DNA of 64,000 bases from Chitinophagaceae bacterium. Lineage in GTDB: Bacteria; Bacteroidota; Bacteroidia; Chitinophagales; Chitinophagaceae. The translations under genes and the position numbers were made by a program. Under the pieces are notes generated by a model. That model did no database searches and had not been told where the DNA came from. It worked only from the letters and a program-made list of their open reading frames with translations. How positions within the stretch are numbered: position 1 is the stretch's first letter; each line of letters starts with the position of its first letter. Of the stretch, positions 47,670 through 57,723 are shown piece by piece. Location of the stretch: the NCBI GenBank assembly GCA_947452965.1, contig CANGEW010000001.1, positions 124,001 to 188,000 of the forward strand, in the 5' to 3' direction.

Positions 47670-48467
47670 TTATTCTTCATCAAAGCTTCCTTTTGAAAAG
47701 CGCTTTATGATGCCTCTTCCGCTATCGCGAATAAAGGTAACAATTTCATCTCTTTCATCGGTTGCAGGAAGTTCTTCTTCAATGAAATTTAATGCTTGAG
47801 AAGTATTTAAATTTTTATTATAAATAATTCGATATATGTCTAATATATGATTGATTCTTTCTAACGAAAATCCTCTTCTTTTTAACCCAACAGAGTTAAC
47901 ACCTGCATAACTTAGCGGTGTTCTTCCGGCTTTAATGTAAGGCGGCACATCTTTGCTTACCAAAGAACCTCCTGCTATAAAAGCATGTTGACCAATTTCC
48001 ACAAACTGATGAACTGCACTCATACCAGCTAAAATAGAATGATCCCCCATAATTACATGTCCAGCCATTTGTACGTTATTACTCATGATACAATTGTTTC
48101 CTACGATGCAATCATGAGCAACATGACTATATGCCATTATTAAACAATTGTCTCCAACTTTGGTAGTGCCTCTGTCTTTACTACCTCTGTTAATCGTAAC
48201 AAATTCTCTGATAGTTGTATTATTTCCAATAATAACCGTGGTATTTTCTCCATCATATTTTAAATCTTGTGGAATTCCAGCAATAACGGCTCCTGGAAAG
48301 ATTCTGCAATTGCTTCCAATTCTGGCACCTTCCATGATAGTTACATTACTTCCAATCCAAGTACCACTTCCAATCTCGACATTTTGATGTATAACACTAA
48401 ATGGATCAATTTTTACATTAGTGGCCAATTTTGCATTGGGATGTATGTATGTATGTGGATGAATCAT
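47670..48467 (-). CDS. lpxA: UDP-N-acetylglucosamine O-acyltransferase
   Basis: First step of lipid A synthesis, using acyl-ACP. 265 aa of left-handed beta-helix hexapeptide repeats (PNAKLATNVKIDPFSVIHQNVEIG, GTWIGSNVTIMEGARIG), the catalytic-His region MAYSHVAHDCIVG, and the C-terminal helical GLKRRGFSLERINHI typical of LpxA. It follows lpxC-fabZ after 22 bases. The first codons contain four ATGT tetranucleotide repeats. Confidence 0.95.
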   Translation of the reverse strand: MIHPHTYIHPNAKLATNVKIDPFSVIHQNVEIGSGTWIGSNVTIMEGARIGSNCRIFPGAVIAGIPQDLKYDGENTTVIIGNNTTIREFVTINRGSKDRGTTKVGDNCLIMAYSHVAHDCIVGNNCIMSNNVQMAGHVIMGDHSILAGMSAVHQFVEIGQHAFIAGGSLVSKDVPPYIKAGRTPLSYAGVNSVGLKRRGFSLERINHILDIYRIIYNKNLNTSQALNFIEEELPATDERDEIVTFIRDSGRGIIKRFSKGSFDEE

Positions 48468-48489
48468 AAATTAGTTTTGAATCGTTAAT

Positions 48490-49896
48490 TTAAGGTCTTT
48501 TGACTAATTGAGCCGTGAACTCACCTTCTGTACAAAGTTTATTTCCAACAAAAACACTTCCACGCATCACACAGATACCTCTTCTAATCGGTTCTATAAG
48601 TTCCATTTTTAAAATCATAGTATCTCCAGGTACAACTTTTTGTTTGAATTTGCAGTTATCTATCTTTAAAAAATAAGTGTCATAACTACCCTCTGGCATA
48701 GCGTTAATGCAAAGAATCCCACCTGTTTGTGCCAATGCTTCAATTTGTAATACTCCGGGCATTACGGGGTTTCCAGGAAAATGGCCTTGAAAGAAGTTTT
48801 CGTTAAAAGTTACATTTTTAATACCAACAATCATTTTGTCGGTTAATTCAACAATTTTATCAACCAAAAGAAAAGGGAAACGGTGTGGTAATGTCTTTTC
48901 AATTTGTTGTAGACTGTAAATAGAAGGTTGAGATGGATTGTAAACAGGGATATCTTTTGTGTGTTTATTTTTTTTGATATACTGTTTAATTATTTTAGCA
49001 AAATCAACATTACTGCTGTGACCCGGTCTGTTTGCAATGATATGAGCTTTTATAGGATATCCAATTAAGGCCAAGTCTCCTACAACATCTAATAGCTTAT
49101 GTCTTGCTGGTTCGTTTGGAAAATGGAGTTCTAGATTATTTAAGTACCCTTCTGTTTTGATTTCAACTTTTGACCTTCCAAAAGCTTTTGCTAAACGACT
49201 CATTTCCTCTTCGGTTACAGGCTTGTCAACCACAACAATCGCATTGTTGATATCTCCTCCTTTTACGAGGTTGTTATCTAATAACATTTCCAACTCATGT
49301 AAAAAACAAAACGTACGACAAGGCGCAATTTCAGCTTTAAAATCGCGAATCGTTTTCAAGCTTGCGTGTTGTGTTCCTAGTACAGGACTATTAAAATCAA
49401 TTAAAGTAGTTATTTCATAGTTAGTAGCTGGCAATGCAGTCATTTCTACTCTTTTCTTTTCATCGTAAAAAGAAATATTAGTATCAATAGAATACCAAAC
49501 CTTTGTTGCTTCTTGTTCTAACACTCCCACTTTTTCAATAATATCTATGAAGGGGCGACTACTTCCGTCAATGATAGGAATTTCGGGGCCATTTACTTCA
49601 ATTAAACAATTATCTACTCCCATTCCCACGAGAGCAGCGAGAATATGTTCCACAGTAGAAACTTTGACATCATTTAATTCTAATGTTGTGCCTCTAGAAG
49701 TGTCAGTTACGAGGTCACAATCTGCTTTAATTGGGGCCGTTCCTACCAAATCAACTCTTTGAAATTGAAAACCAAAGCCAGGATTTGCTGGCTTTAAAGT
49801 CATATCCACATTTATTCCGGTGTGAAGCCCTGTTCCGGAAATGCTGATCATTTCGTTTAAAGTATGTTGTCTATCTGGGTTAAAGTTCTTATCCAT
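48490..49896 (-). CDS. lpxC/fabZ: Bifunctional UDP-3-O-acyl-GlcNAc deacetylase / 3-hydroxyacyl-ACP dehydratase
   Basis: A Bacteroidota-typical fusion. Residues 1-310 are LpxC (TLNEMISISGTGLHTG, STVEHILAALVGMGVDN with the zinc His, HKLLDVVGDLALIG). Residues 320-468 are FabZ (LPHRFPFLLVDKIVEL, HFPGNPVMPGVLQIEALAQ with the active-site His and downstream Glu). The enzyme couples the committed lipid A step to fatty-acid dehydration. A TATATTTG -7 element lies 20 bases upstream of the ATG. Confidence 0.96.
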   Translation of the reverse strand: MDKNFNPDRQHTLNEMISISGTGLHTGINVDMTLKPANPGFGFQFQRVDLVGTAPIKADCDLVTDTSRGTTLELNDVKVSTVEHILAALVGMGVDNCLIEVNGPEIPIIDGSSRPFIDIIEKVGVLEQEATKVWYSIDTNISFYDEKKRVEMTALPATNYEITTLIDFNSPVLGTQHASLKTIRDFKAEIAPCRTFCFLHELEMLLDNNLVKGGDINNAIVVVDKPVTEEEMSRLAKAFGRSKVEIKTEGYLNNLELHFPNEPARHKLLDVVGDLALIGYPIKAHIIANRPGHSSNVDFAKIIKQYIKKNKHTKDIPVYNPSQPSIYSLQQIEKTLPHRFPFLLVDKIVELTDKMIVGIKNVTFNENFFQGHFPGNPVMPGVLQIEALAQTGGILCINAMPEGSYDTYFLKIDNCKFKQKVVPGDTMILKMELIEPIRRGICVMRGSVFVGNKLCTEGEFTAQLVKRP

Positions 49897-49915
49897 AGTT
49901 CTATTAATAGAAATA

Positions 49916-49923
49916 CAAATATA
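49916..49923 (-). promoter_or_regulatory. -7 promoter element for lpxC/fabZ
   Basis: Minus-strand TATATTTG, perfect TANNTTTG, 19 bases before the start codon. Would drive lpxC/fabZ-lpxA-ABC ATPase as one operon separate from lpxD. Confidence 0.5.
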
Positions 49924-49963
49924 CCCTAAAAAGCTTAAAAGGAGGAGAGATTGATGTAACTAG

Positions 49964-52447
49964 TTAGAAATCAAAGCGAAAGCTACCAAAAATACCTAAT
50001 CTGTTGGATGGCTCATAGCTTGAAGCATCTGGAGAAACGTTCCAAATACAATCGAGTCTAAAATACTCAAAAATATTATCAATGCCCGTACCGATTTCGG
50101 CATAAAAATTATGATTTAAATTTTTAAAATAAAGATCTCCTCCATTATAAGCAACATTATCATCATTGAGGTGACCCCAAACAGATTTTAATGTCCAGAA
50201 TTGACGCCATTGTAATTTTCTGGTTAGTACAAAATACCTGAAAATACCCGAACCGAGTTGATGTTCTACATTAACTCCAACATACTTATCGCTCAACATT
50301 TGAAATCTCTTAATCAAGTTCAATGCATTTTTATTGTAATATAAAAGGTCGTTACCGTTGTGGTTTTCTAATAACACAAACGGAAGTGTACCATGAATAT
50401 ATCCGGCATATACATTATAATTTAGCTCACCGAAGGGACTCAATTTTACATTATCGCTAAGGCTTGCATTAATCTTATAAAAATCATAAGCGCTGTTGAG
50501 CACATTTTTAAATCCTTTTGTAAAAGTCACCTCCGTGATGGGATATCTGGTCTTTAATGTATACCGAGAATAAGGTCTTTCAATGAACTGCTCCAAATAG
50601 GCAAATCTTATTTTTAAGGATACGGCAAATGAGTTTAACATTTGTCCTTCTTCAGTTTTATAAGAATCCAATGTGGGCAGATTTAATACCGGCATAAAAG
50701 TTCTATCGGTCACAAATAAATGTGTAGCAAGTCCTGCTCCCCATTCTTTATACACATCAAATCGAGCATCTTTGATATCAATTAATTTTTGTTGGATTCC
50801 TGGCTTTCTAATTGCTAAAGAGAAAATACTATTTTGAGATATTTCACCAATATTAGTAATCCCGCCATCAATATCATGTGAAATCGAAGCATGTAATTGA
50901 ACCCATTTTGGCTTTCTGCTAGGAATCCAAGTTGCCTCTGCAAGCCATTTGGGTTCTTTGGGTTGTTGGTTGCCTAAAGCAATGTACGTGTGTAGACAAA
51001 CGTTTTTAAAAAGTGACCTATTATTAGCGATATCAAATCTAAACTTATATCCTTCATAATCGTTTTTGCTAAACGCCTGAAACCATGGGCCAAATGTAAA
51101 GTAACCCACATCCACAATACCTGAGAAGAGAAAACGAGGAACTTTTTCTAGCCGCTTAAACGCTGGCATGGAAAGGAGTCTATCAACTGTGTGATAAATT
51201 TTTTGTTCATTAGATGAAAGTGTATCATGTCTAAGTAAGGCCCATTCCTCATCTGTTTTATGTAGGGTATCAGGCGAAGACTCTATGACTCTTTCAATAT
51301 GTTGATCAGCCAATACTTTTGTAATAGAGTCACTATTTACTACGATGTTTTTATAACTCGCTGTTTTTCTTGCTATCATGGTAATTACATTTTTACCCAA
51401 TGGCGAAAAATCTGCGAAAAACTTTTCTTTTTTAGTAAAGAATAACGTGTCATTTAATTTGACAAACTCCTGAAAAATACAGAGTCGAGAGAAGTAGTTA
51501 ATATTCACATCTTTTCCTAAGAAAAAAGAAATTTTTGTTAATTGAAAAGAGCCCGCTTTTACCCACGCTTCGCCATCAAAAGTATTTTCACCCACTCTTT
51601 TTGGCCTAAAAATAAAATGAAAGATTCTGTCAGTGCCAATTACTTGGGTATCCGCAATAGAAAAATTATAAAACAAATCACCATTGTCGTTAAATGGACT
51701 TACAAATTCCTTTCCGAAGATATCAATGAAATTGTCGAAGATGTTGATATTGTATCGCATTGCTCCAATATAGTCTGCAATGCTTTCGTTTTCAATACCC
51801 TTCATATTCACTGCCTTTTTGTATTCATAATAACGTCTAGGGCTTTTTTGATAGGCAAAATCACTCAAGCTCTCCACCAGATAAGCTGGCAGAAAAGGTT
51901 TTTCATCCGAAGTGCTATCCATATTATCAAATACAAAAGAAAAAGGCTTTAATACCGGATTATGTTTCCATTTTTCAGGATTTATATTTTTTATGTCTAA
52001 TTCGATTTTATTGTAAGATTCATATGCGTAGTTGGTTTGGCGAGACTTATCAAAATATTTTTTCTTTGCCATTATTTTTTTCCATACAAAAAGTCCCTTA
52101 TTGATTTTAAGTTTCACTACTACTTCGCTATTCTTACTATTACGTTCTAGCAATATCCTTACAGGCTTTGTTACATCTACTTTTTTTAAGGGTAAAGCGT
52201 ACGTTTCATAGCCAATGTAGCTTACTACTAAAGTATCTAAATTGTATTTTTCATAGTTAAATCGAAATTTGCCTAAAGTGTCAGTTGTTTTACCATAACT
52301 GCTTTTTTTAAGATAAACCGAAGCAAAGCTGATGGGCTCTTTTGAATATGAGTCGAGAACAACCCCTTCTAACGCAGTGCCTTGACCATGAGAGATGCTG
52401 TTAAAAAAAAACTGGATAAATAATAGCGCGATGAGAGTCCTTAACAT
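49964..52447 (-). CDS. DUF5686 outer-membrane protein with carboxypeptidase-regulatory-like domain
   Basis: 827 aa from ATG 52447 (MLRTLIALLFIQFFF signal); the longer ORF-track start at 52501 overlaps lpxD. After the signal comes a CarboxypepD_reg-like/CNA-B-type domain (ALEGVVLDSYSKEPISFASVYLKKS), as in SusC/TonB-type Bacteroidota proteins. A long DUF5686 barrel follows, ending in the aromatic strand LGIFGSFRFDF. Function unknown. Its location between lpxD and lpxC hints at an outer-membrane biogenesis role, which is inference. Confidence 0.82.
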   Translation of the reverse strand: MLRTLIALLFIQFFFNSISHGQGTALEGVVLDSYSKEPISFASVYLKKSSYGKTTDTLGKFRFNYEKYNLDTLVVSYIGYETYALPLKKVDVTKPVRILLERNSKNSEVVVKLKINKGLFVWKKIMAKKKYFDKSRQTNYAYESYNKIELDIKNINPEKWKHNPVLKPFSFVFDNMDSTSDEKPFLPAYLVESLSDFAYQKSPRRYYEYKKAVNMKGIENESIADYIGAMRYNINIFDNFIDIFGKEFVSPFNDNGDLFYNFSIADTQVIGTDRIFHFIFRPKRVGENTFDGEAWVKAGSFQLTKISFFLGKDVNINYFSRLCIFQEFVKLNDTLFFTKKEKFFADFSPLGKNVITMIARKTASYKNIVVNSDSITKVLADQHIERVIESSPDTLHKTDEEWALLRHDTLSSNEQKIYHTVDRLLSMPAFKRLEKVPRFLFSGIVDVGYFTFGPWFQAFSKNDYEGYKFRFDIANNRSLFKNVCLHTYIALGNQQPKEPKWLAEATWIPSRKPKWVQLHASISHDIDGGITNIGEISQNSIFSLAIRKPGIQQKLIDIKDARFDVYKEWGAGLATHLFVTDRTFMPVLNLPTLDSYKTEEGQMLNSFAVSLKIRFAYLEQFIERPYSRYTLKTRYPITEVTFTKGFKNVLNSAYDFYKINASLSDNVKLSPFGELNYNVYAGYIHGTLPFVLLENHNGNDLLYYNKNALNLIKRFQMLSDKYVGVNVEHQLGSGIFRYFVLTRKLQWRQFWTLKSVWGHLNDDNVAYNGGDLYFKNLNHNFYAEIGTGIDNIFEYFRLDCIWNVSPDASSYEPSNRLGIFGSFRFDF

Positions 52448-52466
52448 GTTGAGAAGTTCAAAAATT

Positions 52467-53516
52467 TTATTTGCTGATTTTAGATTGAAGTTGTTGAACA
52501 AGATTTTCTAAGTCTTTAATTCGATTTTCCAGTTCAGGTAAATTTCTTACCACAGCCTGACTTCTAAGTGCTGAAGTAAAATCATAGGCGGGAGAGCCAG
52601 TTAAAGAAGTGTTCGGCTTTTTGATTGATTTACTAACTCCGCTTTGGGCATTAATTTTAGTTCCATCGGCAATTTGAATATGCCCTACGATACCAGCCTG
52701 TCCTCCAATCATAACGTTTTTACCAATTTTGGTACTTCCGCTAATACCGGTTTGTGCAGCCACTACAGTATTATTTCCAATTTCAACATTATGAGCGATT
52801 TGTAATAAATTATCCAATTTAGCGCCAGAACGAATGATGGTACTTCCGATAGTGGCTCTGTCAATTGTAGCATTCGCTCCAATTTCAACATTATCTTCAA
52901 TGACTACATTTCCAATTTGAGGCACTTTTTTTAATGTTCCATCCGACTGAGGTGCAAACCCAAATCCATCACTACCTATTACTGTACCAGCATGGATAGT
53001 AACATTCGAACCAACACTACAATCATGACAAATTTTAACTCCTGGATGTATGGTTGTATTGTTGGCAATTTTCACATTGTTGCCAAGATATGATCCAGGA
53101 AAAATCTTTGTTCCATCGCCTATTACCACATTTACTCCTACAAAAACGAAAGCTCCAATGAAAACATTTTCTCCAATTTTTGCAGAAGGATCTATATAAA
53201 CAGGCTGTTGAATGCCTATGAGTGATTGAGATTGATATTGTTGATATATTTCTAATAGAGTAGCAAACGCGCTGTAGGCATCTTTCACACGAATGATTGT
53301 TGCAGAAATAGTGCGCTTTAATTCTAATGACTCATTCACAATAACCAATGAAGCAGCGGTTGTGTATAAAAAATCCTCGTATTTAGGATTGGCTAAAAAA
53401 GTCAGTTGACCAGATTTGGCTTCTTCAATCTTACCAAAGGAACTTACTGCTACATCAGCATTTCCTTCAATGTTTCCATTGATTAGTTGAGCTATTTGTA
53501 CTGCCGTGAATTGCAT
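52467..53516 (-). CDS. lpxD: UDP-3-O-(3-hydroxyacyl)glucosamine N-acyltransferase
   Basis: Third acyl step of lipid A. 349 aa: N-terminal uridine-binding domain ([38 protein letters not shown]), then hexapeptide left-handed helix with the catalytic His in [17 protein letters not shown], and a C-terminal helix ([24 protein letters not shown]). It lies 22 bases downstream of the HD protein and 20 bases upstream of the DUF5686 start. Confidence 0.95.
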   Translation of the reverse strand: MQFTAVQIAQLINGNIEGNADVAVSSFGKIEEAKSGQLTFLANPKYEDFLYTTAASLVIVNESLELKRTISATIIRVKDAYSAFATLLEIYQQYQSQSLIGIQQPVYIDPSAKIGENVFIGAFVFVGVNVVIGDGTKIFPGSYLGNNVKIANNTTIHPGVKICHDCSVGSNVTIHAGTVIGSDGFGFAPQSDGTLKKVPQIGNVVIEDNVEIGANATIDRATIGSTIIRSGAKLDNLLQIAHNVEIGNNTVVAAQTGISGSTKIGKNVMIGGQAGIVGHIQIADGTKINAQSGVSKSIKKPNTSLTGSPAYDFTSALRSQAVVRNLPELENRIKDLENLVQQLQSKISK

Positions 53517-53538
53517 TTATTGTAAGATATTTTAGTGA

Positions 53539-54720
53539 TTACTTGGGATAACAAATGTAGTATTTTTTTACTACGCCATTGAGATTTTGATTGATTAGTG
53601 CATTATCTACTAAAGCGATGTCTTTCAAAGTTCCATCTTTATATAAAATAGTTATTGGGTCTTTTTCGAAATCATATGTTCTACTTGATGCTTCCCCTAC
53701 AAAAACAAGCCAATCTAATTCTTTTTCTGATAAATGATGATTGATTTTTGCAAGGTCTCTTTTTTCTTCTATTAATTTTTGATCTACAGGTTCTGTAAAA
53801 TATCTAACCTTCAATAATTGCCTGTCAATAATTGCATTACATAAAAATGATAACACCTTGTCATCATGATTACACCAGCTTTTTATTGCCATTAGTACAT
53901 CAAAGTCGTCAATTTTACAAAACTGCTCTATCGAGATCACATTTTCATTATTAAGAAATGAGTGGAGAGGCTCGGCACAACTTGCTTTTATTTCTTTAGC
54001 TCTTTTTATAATTCGTTGAAGCATTTGCTCAGCACTCACTACTGTTTTATGAAAATACACTTGCCAGTACATTAATCTTCGTGCAATCAAAAATTTCTCA
54101 AGTGAGTAAATCCCTTTTTCTTCAACCACAAGTTCGCCATTATGAACTGTTAACATTTTTATGATGCGATCATAGCCTATTAATCCTTCGTTCACACCTG
54201 TAAAAAAGCAATCTCTAGTTAGATAATCCATTCTATCCAAGTCTAATTGACCACTAATTAATTGATGTAAGAACTTTTTGGGATATTTATTGGTGAAAAT
54301 ATCAAGCGCCATCTGAAGCTGACCTTGAAACTGCTCGTTTAAGGAAGTCATCATCATCAAAGAAAGCTCTTCATGATGTAATTTACCAGCAAGCGAATGT
54401 TCTAGTGCATGAGAAAAAGGGCCATGGCCAATATCATGCAAGAGAATTGCAATTTTTGCAGACTGTTGTTCTTTTATGCTAATGTCAATTCCTTTATTAA
54501 TGAGCTCTTGGAGCGTGATTCTCATTAAATGATAAGCCCCCAAGGAATGATGTAATCTTGAATGTACAGCACCTGGATAAACCAAATGTGCCAGGGCCAT
54601 TTGATGAATGCGTCTTAATCGCTGATAGTATGGATGTTGAATAATTTGATGAATCAATTCATCATCTATGGTAATAAAGCCATATACTGGATCATTGATG
54701 ATTTTATGAAATTTTTTCAA
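53539..54720 (-). CDS. HD-domain phosphohydrolase
   Basis: 393-aa HD superfamily protein with RLRRIHQMALAHLVYPGAVHSRLHHSLGAYHL, HDIGHGPFSHALEHSL (metal HD) and LDRMDYLTRDCFFTGV (final Asp), the pattern of dGTPase/SAMHD1-like and YdhJ-like proteins. The nucleotide substrate is unknown. Start is TTG (MKKFHKIINDPVYGFI). It heads the minus-strand lpxD block and is divergent from porX. Confidence 0.88.
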   Translation of the reverse strand: MKKFHKIINDPVYGFITIDDELIHQIIQHPYYQRLRRIHQMALAHLVYPGAVHSRLHHSLGAYHLMRITLQELINKGIDISIKEQQSAKIAILLHDIGHGPFSHALEHSLAGKLHHEELSLMMMTSLNEQFQGQLQMALDIFTNKYPKKFLHQLISGQLDLDRMDYLTRDCFFTGVNEGLIGYDRIIKMLTVHNGELVVEEKGIYSLEKFLIARRLMYWQVYFHKTVVSAEQMLQRIIKRAKEIKASCAEPLHSFLNNENVISIEQFCKIDDFDVLMAIKSWCNHDDKVLSFLCNAIIDRQLLKVRYFTEPVDQKLIEEKRDLAKINHHLSEKELDWLVFVGEASSRTYDFEKDPITILYKDGTLKDIALVDNALINQNLNGVVKKYYICYPK

Positions 54721-54798
54721 GTAGTCTTTTTTTGGAAATATACTGTTAAATAATCTAAATATTAGACTGCAAAGCTACAAAGCATTCTATTAAAAAAT

Positions 54799-54806
54799 TA
54801 CATTTG
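54799..54806 (+). promoter_or_regulatory. -7 promoter element for porX
   Basis: TACATTTG, perfect TANNTTTG. It overlaps the TTG at 54804 that the ORF track uses as start, so translation begins at ATG 54861 after a leader of about 50 nt. Confidence 0.55.
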
Positions 54807-54860
54807 TACAGATGTAAGGCGAATAACAATCATTCCTTCATCTTTTTAAAGCAAAGCCAA

Positions 54861-56420
54861 ATGAATAATACTGTTAAAATACTTTGGGTAGATGATGAAA
54901 TTGAGAGTCTTACCTCTCAAATACTTTTTTTAGAAAACAAAGGGTATACAGTAAGTACCCAAACAAATGGATTTGACGCATTAGAGTTTTTAAAACAACA
55001 AATTGTAGATGTAGTTTTATTAGATGAGTCCATGCCTGGTATTACAGGATTACAAACACTTCAACAAATTAAAGAATTAAACAACCATCTGCCTGTAATT
55101 TTAATTACTAAAAACGAAGCGGAAAACATTATGGATGAGGCGATTGGCAGTCAAATTACAGACTACTTGATTAAACCTGTTAATCCCAATCAAGTATGGT
55201 TAAGTTTAAAAAAAATAATAGACAACAAACGACTGGTAGCTGAAAAAACTACTTCTGCTTATCAACAAGAATTCAGGAATTTATTTATGTCATTAAATGA
55301 CAATCCCAATCATCAAGAATGGATGGATATTTACAAAAAACTAGTGTATTGGGAACTTGAAATACAAAAAAGCGATAGCCCTGAAATGCTGGAAGTATTT
55401 CAAAGTCAGAAACAGGAAGCGAATACCGAATTTTTTAAATTCATTTCCAAAAACTACAAAAATTGGATTACTGCAAAAAATGATGCTAGTCCTGTCATGA
55501 GCCATACGCTTTTTACAAACAAAGTATTACCTCATCTTGAGAAAACGGTTCCTTTGTTTTTTGTATTGATTGATAATCTTAGAATGGACCAATGGAAAAC
55601 CATACAACCCATTTTTGCTGAGAGTTTCAGAATACATGAAGAGGACTCCTTCTACTCAATCTTACCTACAGCTACACAATATGCCCGAAATGCAATCTTT
55701 GCAGGACGACTTCCCTTAGATATTGAAAAAAGCTTCCCTTTAGAATGGAAAAACGATGATGAAGAGGGAGGAAAAAATTTACATGAAGAGCTTTTTTTAA
55801 AGTCACAATTAAAAAAACTTAATAAAGGAGACCTAAAGGTTTCCTACACAAAAATCACAAATCATCATGATGGTCAAAAGTTAGTAGATAATATTCACAA
55901 TCTTTTGCAAAATGATTTAAATGTGATTGTGTATAATTTTGTGGACATGCTTAGCCACGCTCGCACAGAAATGGAAGTATTGAAAGAATTGGCAGGAGAC
56001 GAAATTAGTTACAGAAGTTTAACTTCAAGTTGGTTTGAACACAGTCCCCTTCATCAATCATTAAAAAAAATTGCTGACAAAAAAATAAACCTTATTCTAG
56101 CCACTGACCATGGAAGTACAAGAGTGAAAACTCCTGTAAAAGTGCTCGGGGATAAACACACTACGGCCAACTTGCGATACAAGCACGGGAGAAATTTGGA
56201 CTATGATAATAAAGATGTTTTGGCATTTAGAGATCCCAGAGAAGCAGGATTGCCAGTGCCAAATGTAAACTCGTCTTACATTTTTGCCAAAGGAGATACT
56301 TTTTTATGTTATCCCTCTAATTACAATCACTATGTTAACTACTACAAAAACACTTTTCAACATGGCGGCATAAGCTTAGAAGAAATGATTGTGCCCGTAA
56401 TTAGAATGACCAATAAATAA
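54861..56420 (+). CDS. porX: PorX: response regulator fused to a PglZ/alkaline-phosphatase-like effector
   Basis: 519 aa from ATG 54861 (MNNTVKILWVDDEIE). Residues 1-120 are a CheY-like receiver with acceptor Asp in VVLLDESMPG and Lys in LIKPVN. The remainder is a PglZ domain of the alkaline phosphatase superfamily: DNLRMDQWK, the Thr-containing nucleophile segment LPTATQYARNAIF (Thr at about 270-272) and the metal site ATDHGSTRV. In Porphyromonas and Flavobacterium PorX controls type IX secretion with PorY/SigP. No kinase gene is in this window. Confidence 0.93.
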   Translation: MNNTVKILWVDDEIESLTSQILFLENKGYTVSTQTNGFDALEFLKQQIVDVVLLDESMPGITGLQTLQQIKELNNHLPVILITKNEAENIMDEAIGSQITDYLIKPVNPNQVWLSLKKIIDNKRLVAEKTTSAYQQEFRNLFMSLNDNPNHQEWMDIYKKLVYWELEIQKSDSPEMLEVFQSQKQEANTEFFKFISKNYKNWITAKNDASPVMSHTLFTNKVLPHLEKTVPLFFVLIDNLRMDQWKTIQPIFAESFRIHEEDSFYSILPTATQYARNAIFAGRLPLDIEKSFPLEWKNDDEEGGKNLHEELFLKSQLKKLNKGDLKVSYTKITNHHDGQKLVDNIHNLLQNDLNVIVYNFVDMLSHARTEMEVLKELAGDEISYRSLTSSWFEHSPLHQSLKKIADKKINLILATDHGSTRVKTPVKVLGDKHTTANLRYKHGRNLDYDNKDVLAFRDPREAGLPVPNVNSSYIFAKGDTFLCYPSNYNHYVNYYKNTFQHGGISLEEMIVPVIRMTNK

Positions 56421-56569
56421 CCTGTTTTTTTATTAACGTTTGTTGAAAACAAAATTTCTTTATCCTCGATAAAAGAAGGAAGTTGCATTTATATAAATCT
56501 AGGCTAACTATAGTGTGTTTTGAAAATGTAGATTTAAAATAAAATGTTGTATTTATTAAAAAATAAAAA

Positions 56570-56839
56570 ATGAAATTCACTCAAAATAATTTAGATAAGA
56601 TTGAAAAAGTGATTGAGGAAGGTGGCTATATTATCCGATATGAAAGAGGTACTTTTCAAAGCGGGTATTGTATCCTTCAAGCTAAAAGAGTGGTGGTTTT
56701 AAATAAATTTCTTCAAACTGAAGGCAGAATCAATACTCTTATTGATTTACTTCCGGTACTTAAGATAAATTTTGATGACTTAACTCATGAGAGCCAAAAG
56801 CTTTATGATGAATTAATGACACAAGAAGTGGCAAAATAA
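56570..56839 (+). CDS. Small conserved Bacteroidota protein
   Basis: 89 aa, soluble, no cysteine-rich or membrane motif. The core GYIIRYERGTFQSGYCILQAKRVVVLNKFLQTEGRINTLIDLL is a pattern I recall as conserved in Bacteroidota, but no function is known to me. It lies just upstream of the PhnP-like hydrolase on the same strand and has a long (about 150-base) AT-rich upstream region with a TAGATTTA promoter-like element. Confidence 0.7.
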   Translation: MKFTQNNLDKIEKVIEEGGYIIRYERGTFQSGYCILQAKRVVVLNKFLQTEGRINTLIDLLPVLKINFDDLTHESQKLYDELMTQEVAK

Positions 56840-56893
56840 GTTTGTCAATCAACATTTTATTTTCTTGTAGACTTTTTGGCCTATTTTGCAAAC

Positions 56894-57673
56894 ATGTACA
56901 CCCCTTCCATCACCGTTACATTTTTAGGCACTGGAACCAGTGGCGGAGTTCCTATGATTGCTTGCGATTGTATAGTTTGCAATTCAACCAATGCTAAAGA
57001 CAAGCGTTTTAGAAGCAGCATACTCATAGAAAGTGATACTACCTCCATTGTTGTCGATACAACGCCAGATTTTAGATCTCAAATGTTAGGAGCTAAAGTA
57101 AAAAAATTAGATGCGGTTGTGTTTACCCACCCACATAAAGATCACATTGCAGGTTTTGATGACATAAAAGCATTTAACTACTTTCATCAACAACCGATGA
57201 AGACCTATGGAAACACCTTAACAATTGAAGTATTGCGAAAAGAATTTAGCTACATTTTTAGCGATCAAAAATACCCAGGTATTCCTGAAGTTACTCTTTA
57301 CAATATTGACAAAGAACCATTTGTAATCGGAGATATTCCTATTATTCCGATTCAGGTTTGGCATTTACATATGCCTGTATTAGGATTCCGAATCGGAGAT
57401 TTTACTTATATCACCGATGCTAACAGAATTGATCCGGAAGAACAAGAAAAAATAAAGGGCTCCAAAGTTTTAGTATTAAATGCGCTAAGAAAAGAAAAAC
57501 ACTTATCCCACTTTACATTACAAGAAGCTATCGATGTAGCAACTACGTTAAGAATCCCAAAAGTGTACTTCACGCATATTAGTCATCAAATGGGACTGCA
57601 TGATAGTATTAACAGCAGCTTGCCAATTGATTTTCATTTAGCTTTTGATGGCCAAAAGATATTTCTCCCTTAA
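56894..57673 (+). CDS. MBL-fold hydrolase, PhnP/lipoate-type family
   Basis: Metallo-beta-lactamase-fold phosphodiesterase-like enzyme. The N-terminus VTFLGTGTSGGVPMIACDCIVC matches PhnP, including the CxCxxC-like zinc segment. VDTTPDFRSQML and FTHPHKDHIAGFDDI supply metal ligands, with YITDANRI and FTHISHQMGLH later. 259 aa from ATG 56894; the ORF-track TTG start is six codons earlier. Substrate probably a cyclic or phosphodiester metabolite; no phn genes are nearby. Confidence 0.87.
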   Translation: MYTPSITVTFLGTGTSGGVPMIACDCIVCNSTNAKDKRFRSSILIESDTTSIVVDTTPDFRSQMLGAKVKKLDAVVFTHPHKDHIAGFDDIKAFNYFHQQPMKTYGNTLTIEVLRKEFSYIFSDQKYPGIPEVTLYNIDKEPFVIGDIPIIPIQVWHLHMPVLGFRIGDFTYITDANRIDPEEQEKIKGSKVLVLNALRKEKHLSHFTLQEAIDVATTLRIPKVYFTHISHQMGLHDSINSSLPIDFHLAFDGQKIFLP

Positions 57674-57723
57674 CTCGATTTTTTTCTTCCTGATGCACAA
57701 CCAGATTATTCTATTTTTCTTGA

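Noticed and set aside
48441-48456. (ATGT)4 near the lpxA start as a phase-variation repeat
   Set aside because: Only four copies and it encodes conserved-looking HexxH-type helix residues; too short to claim slippage.
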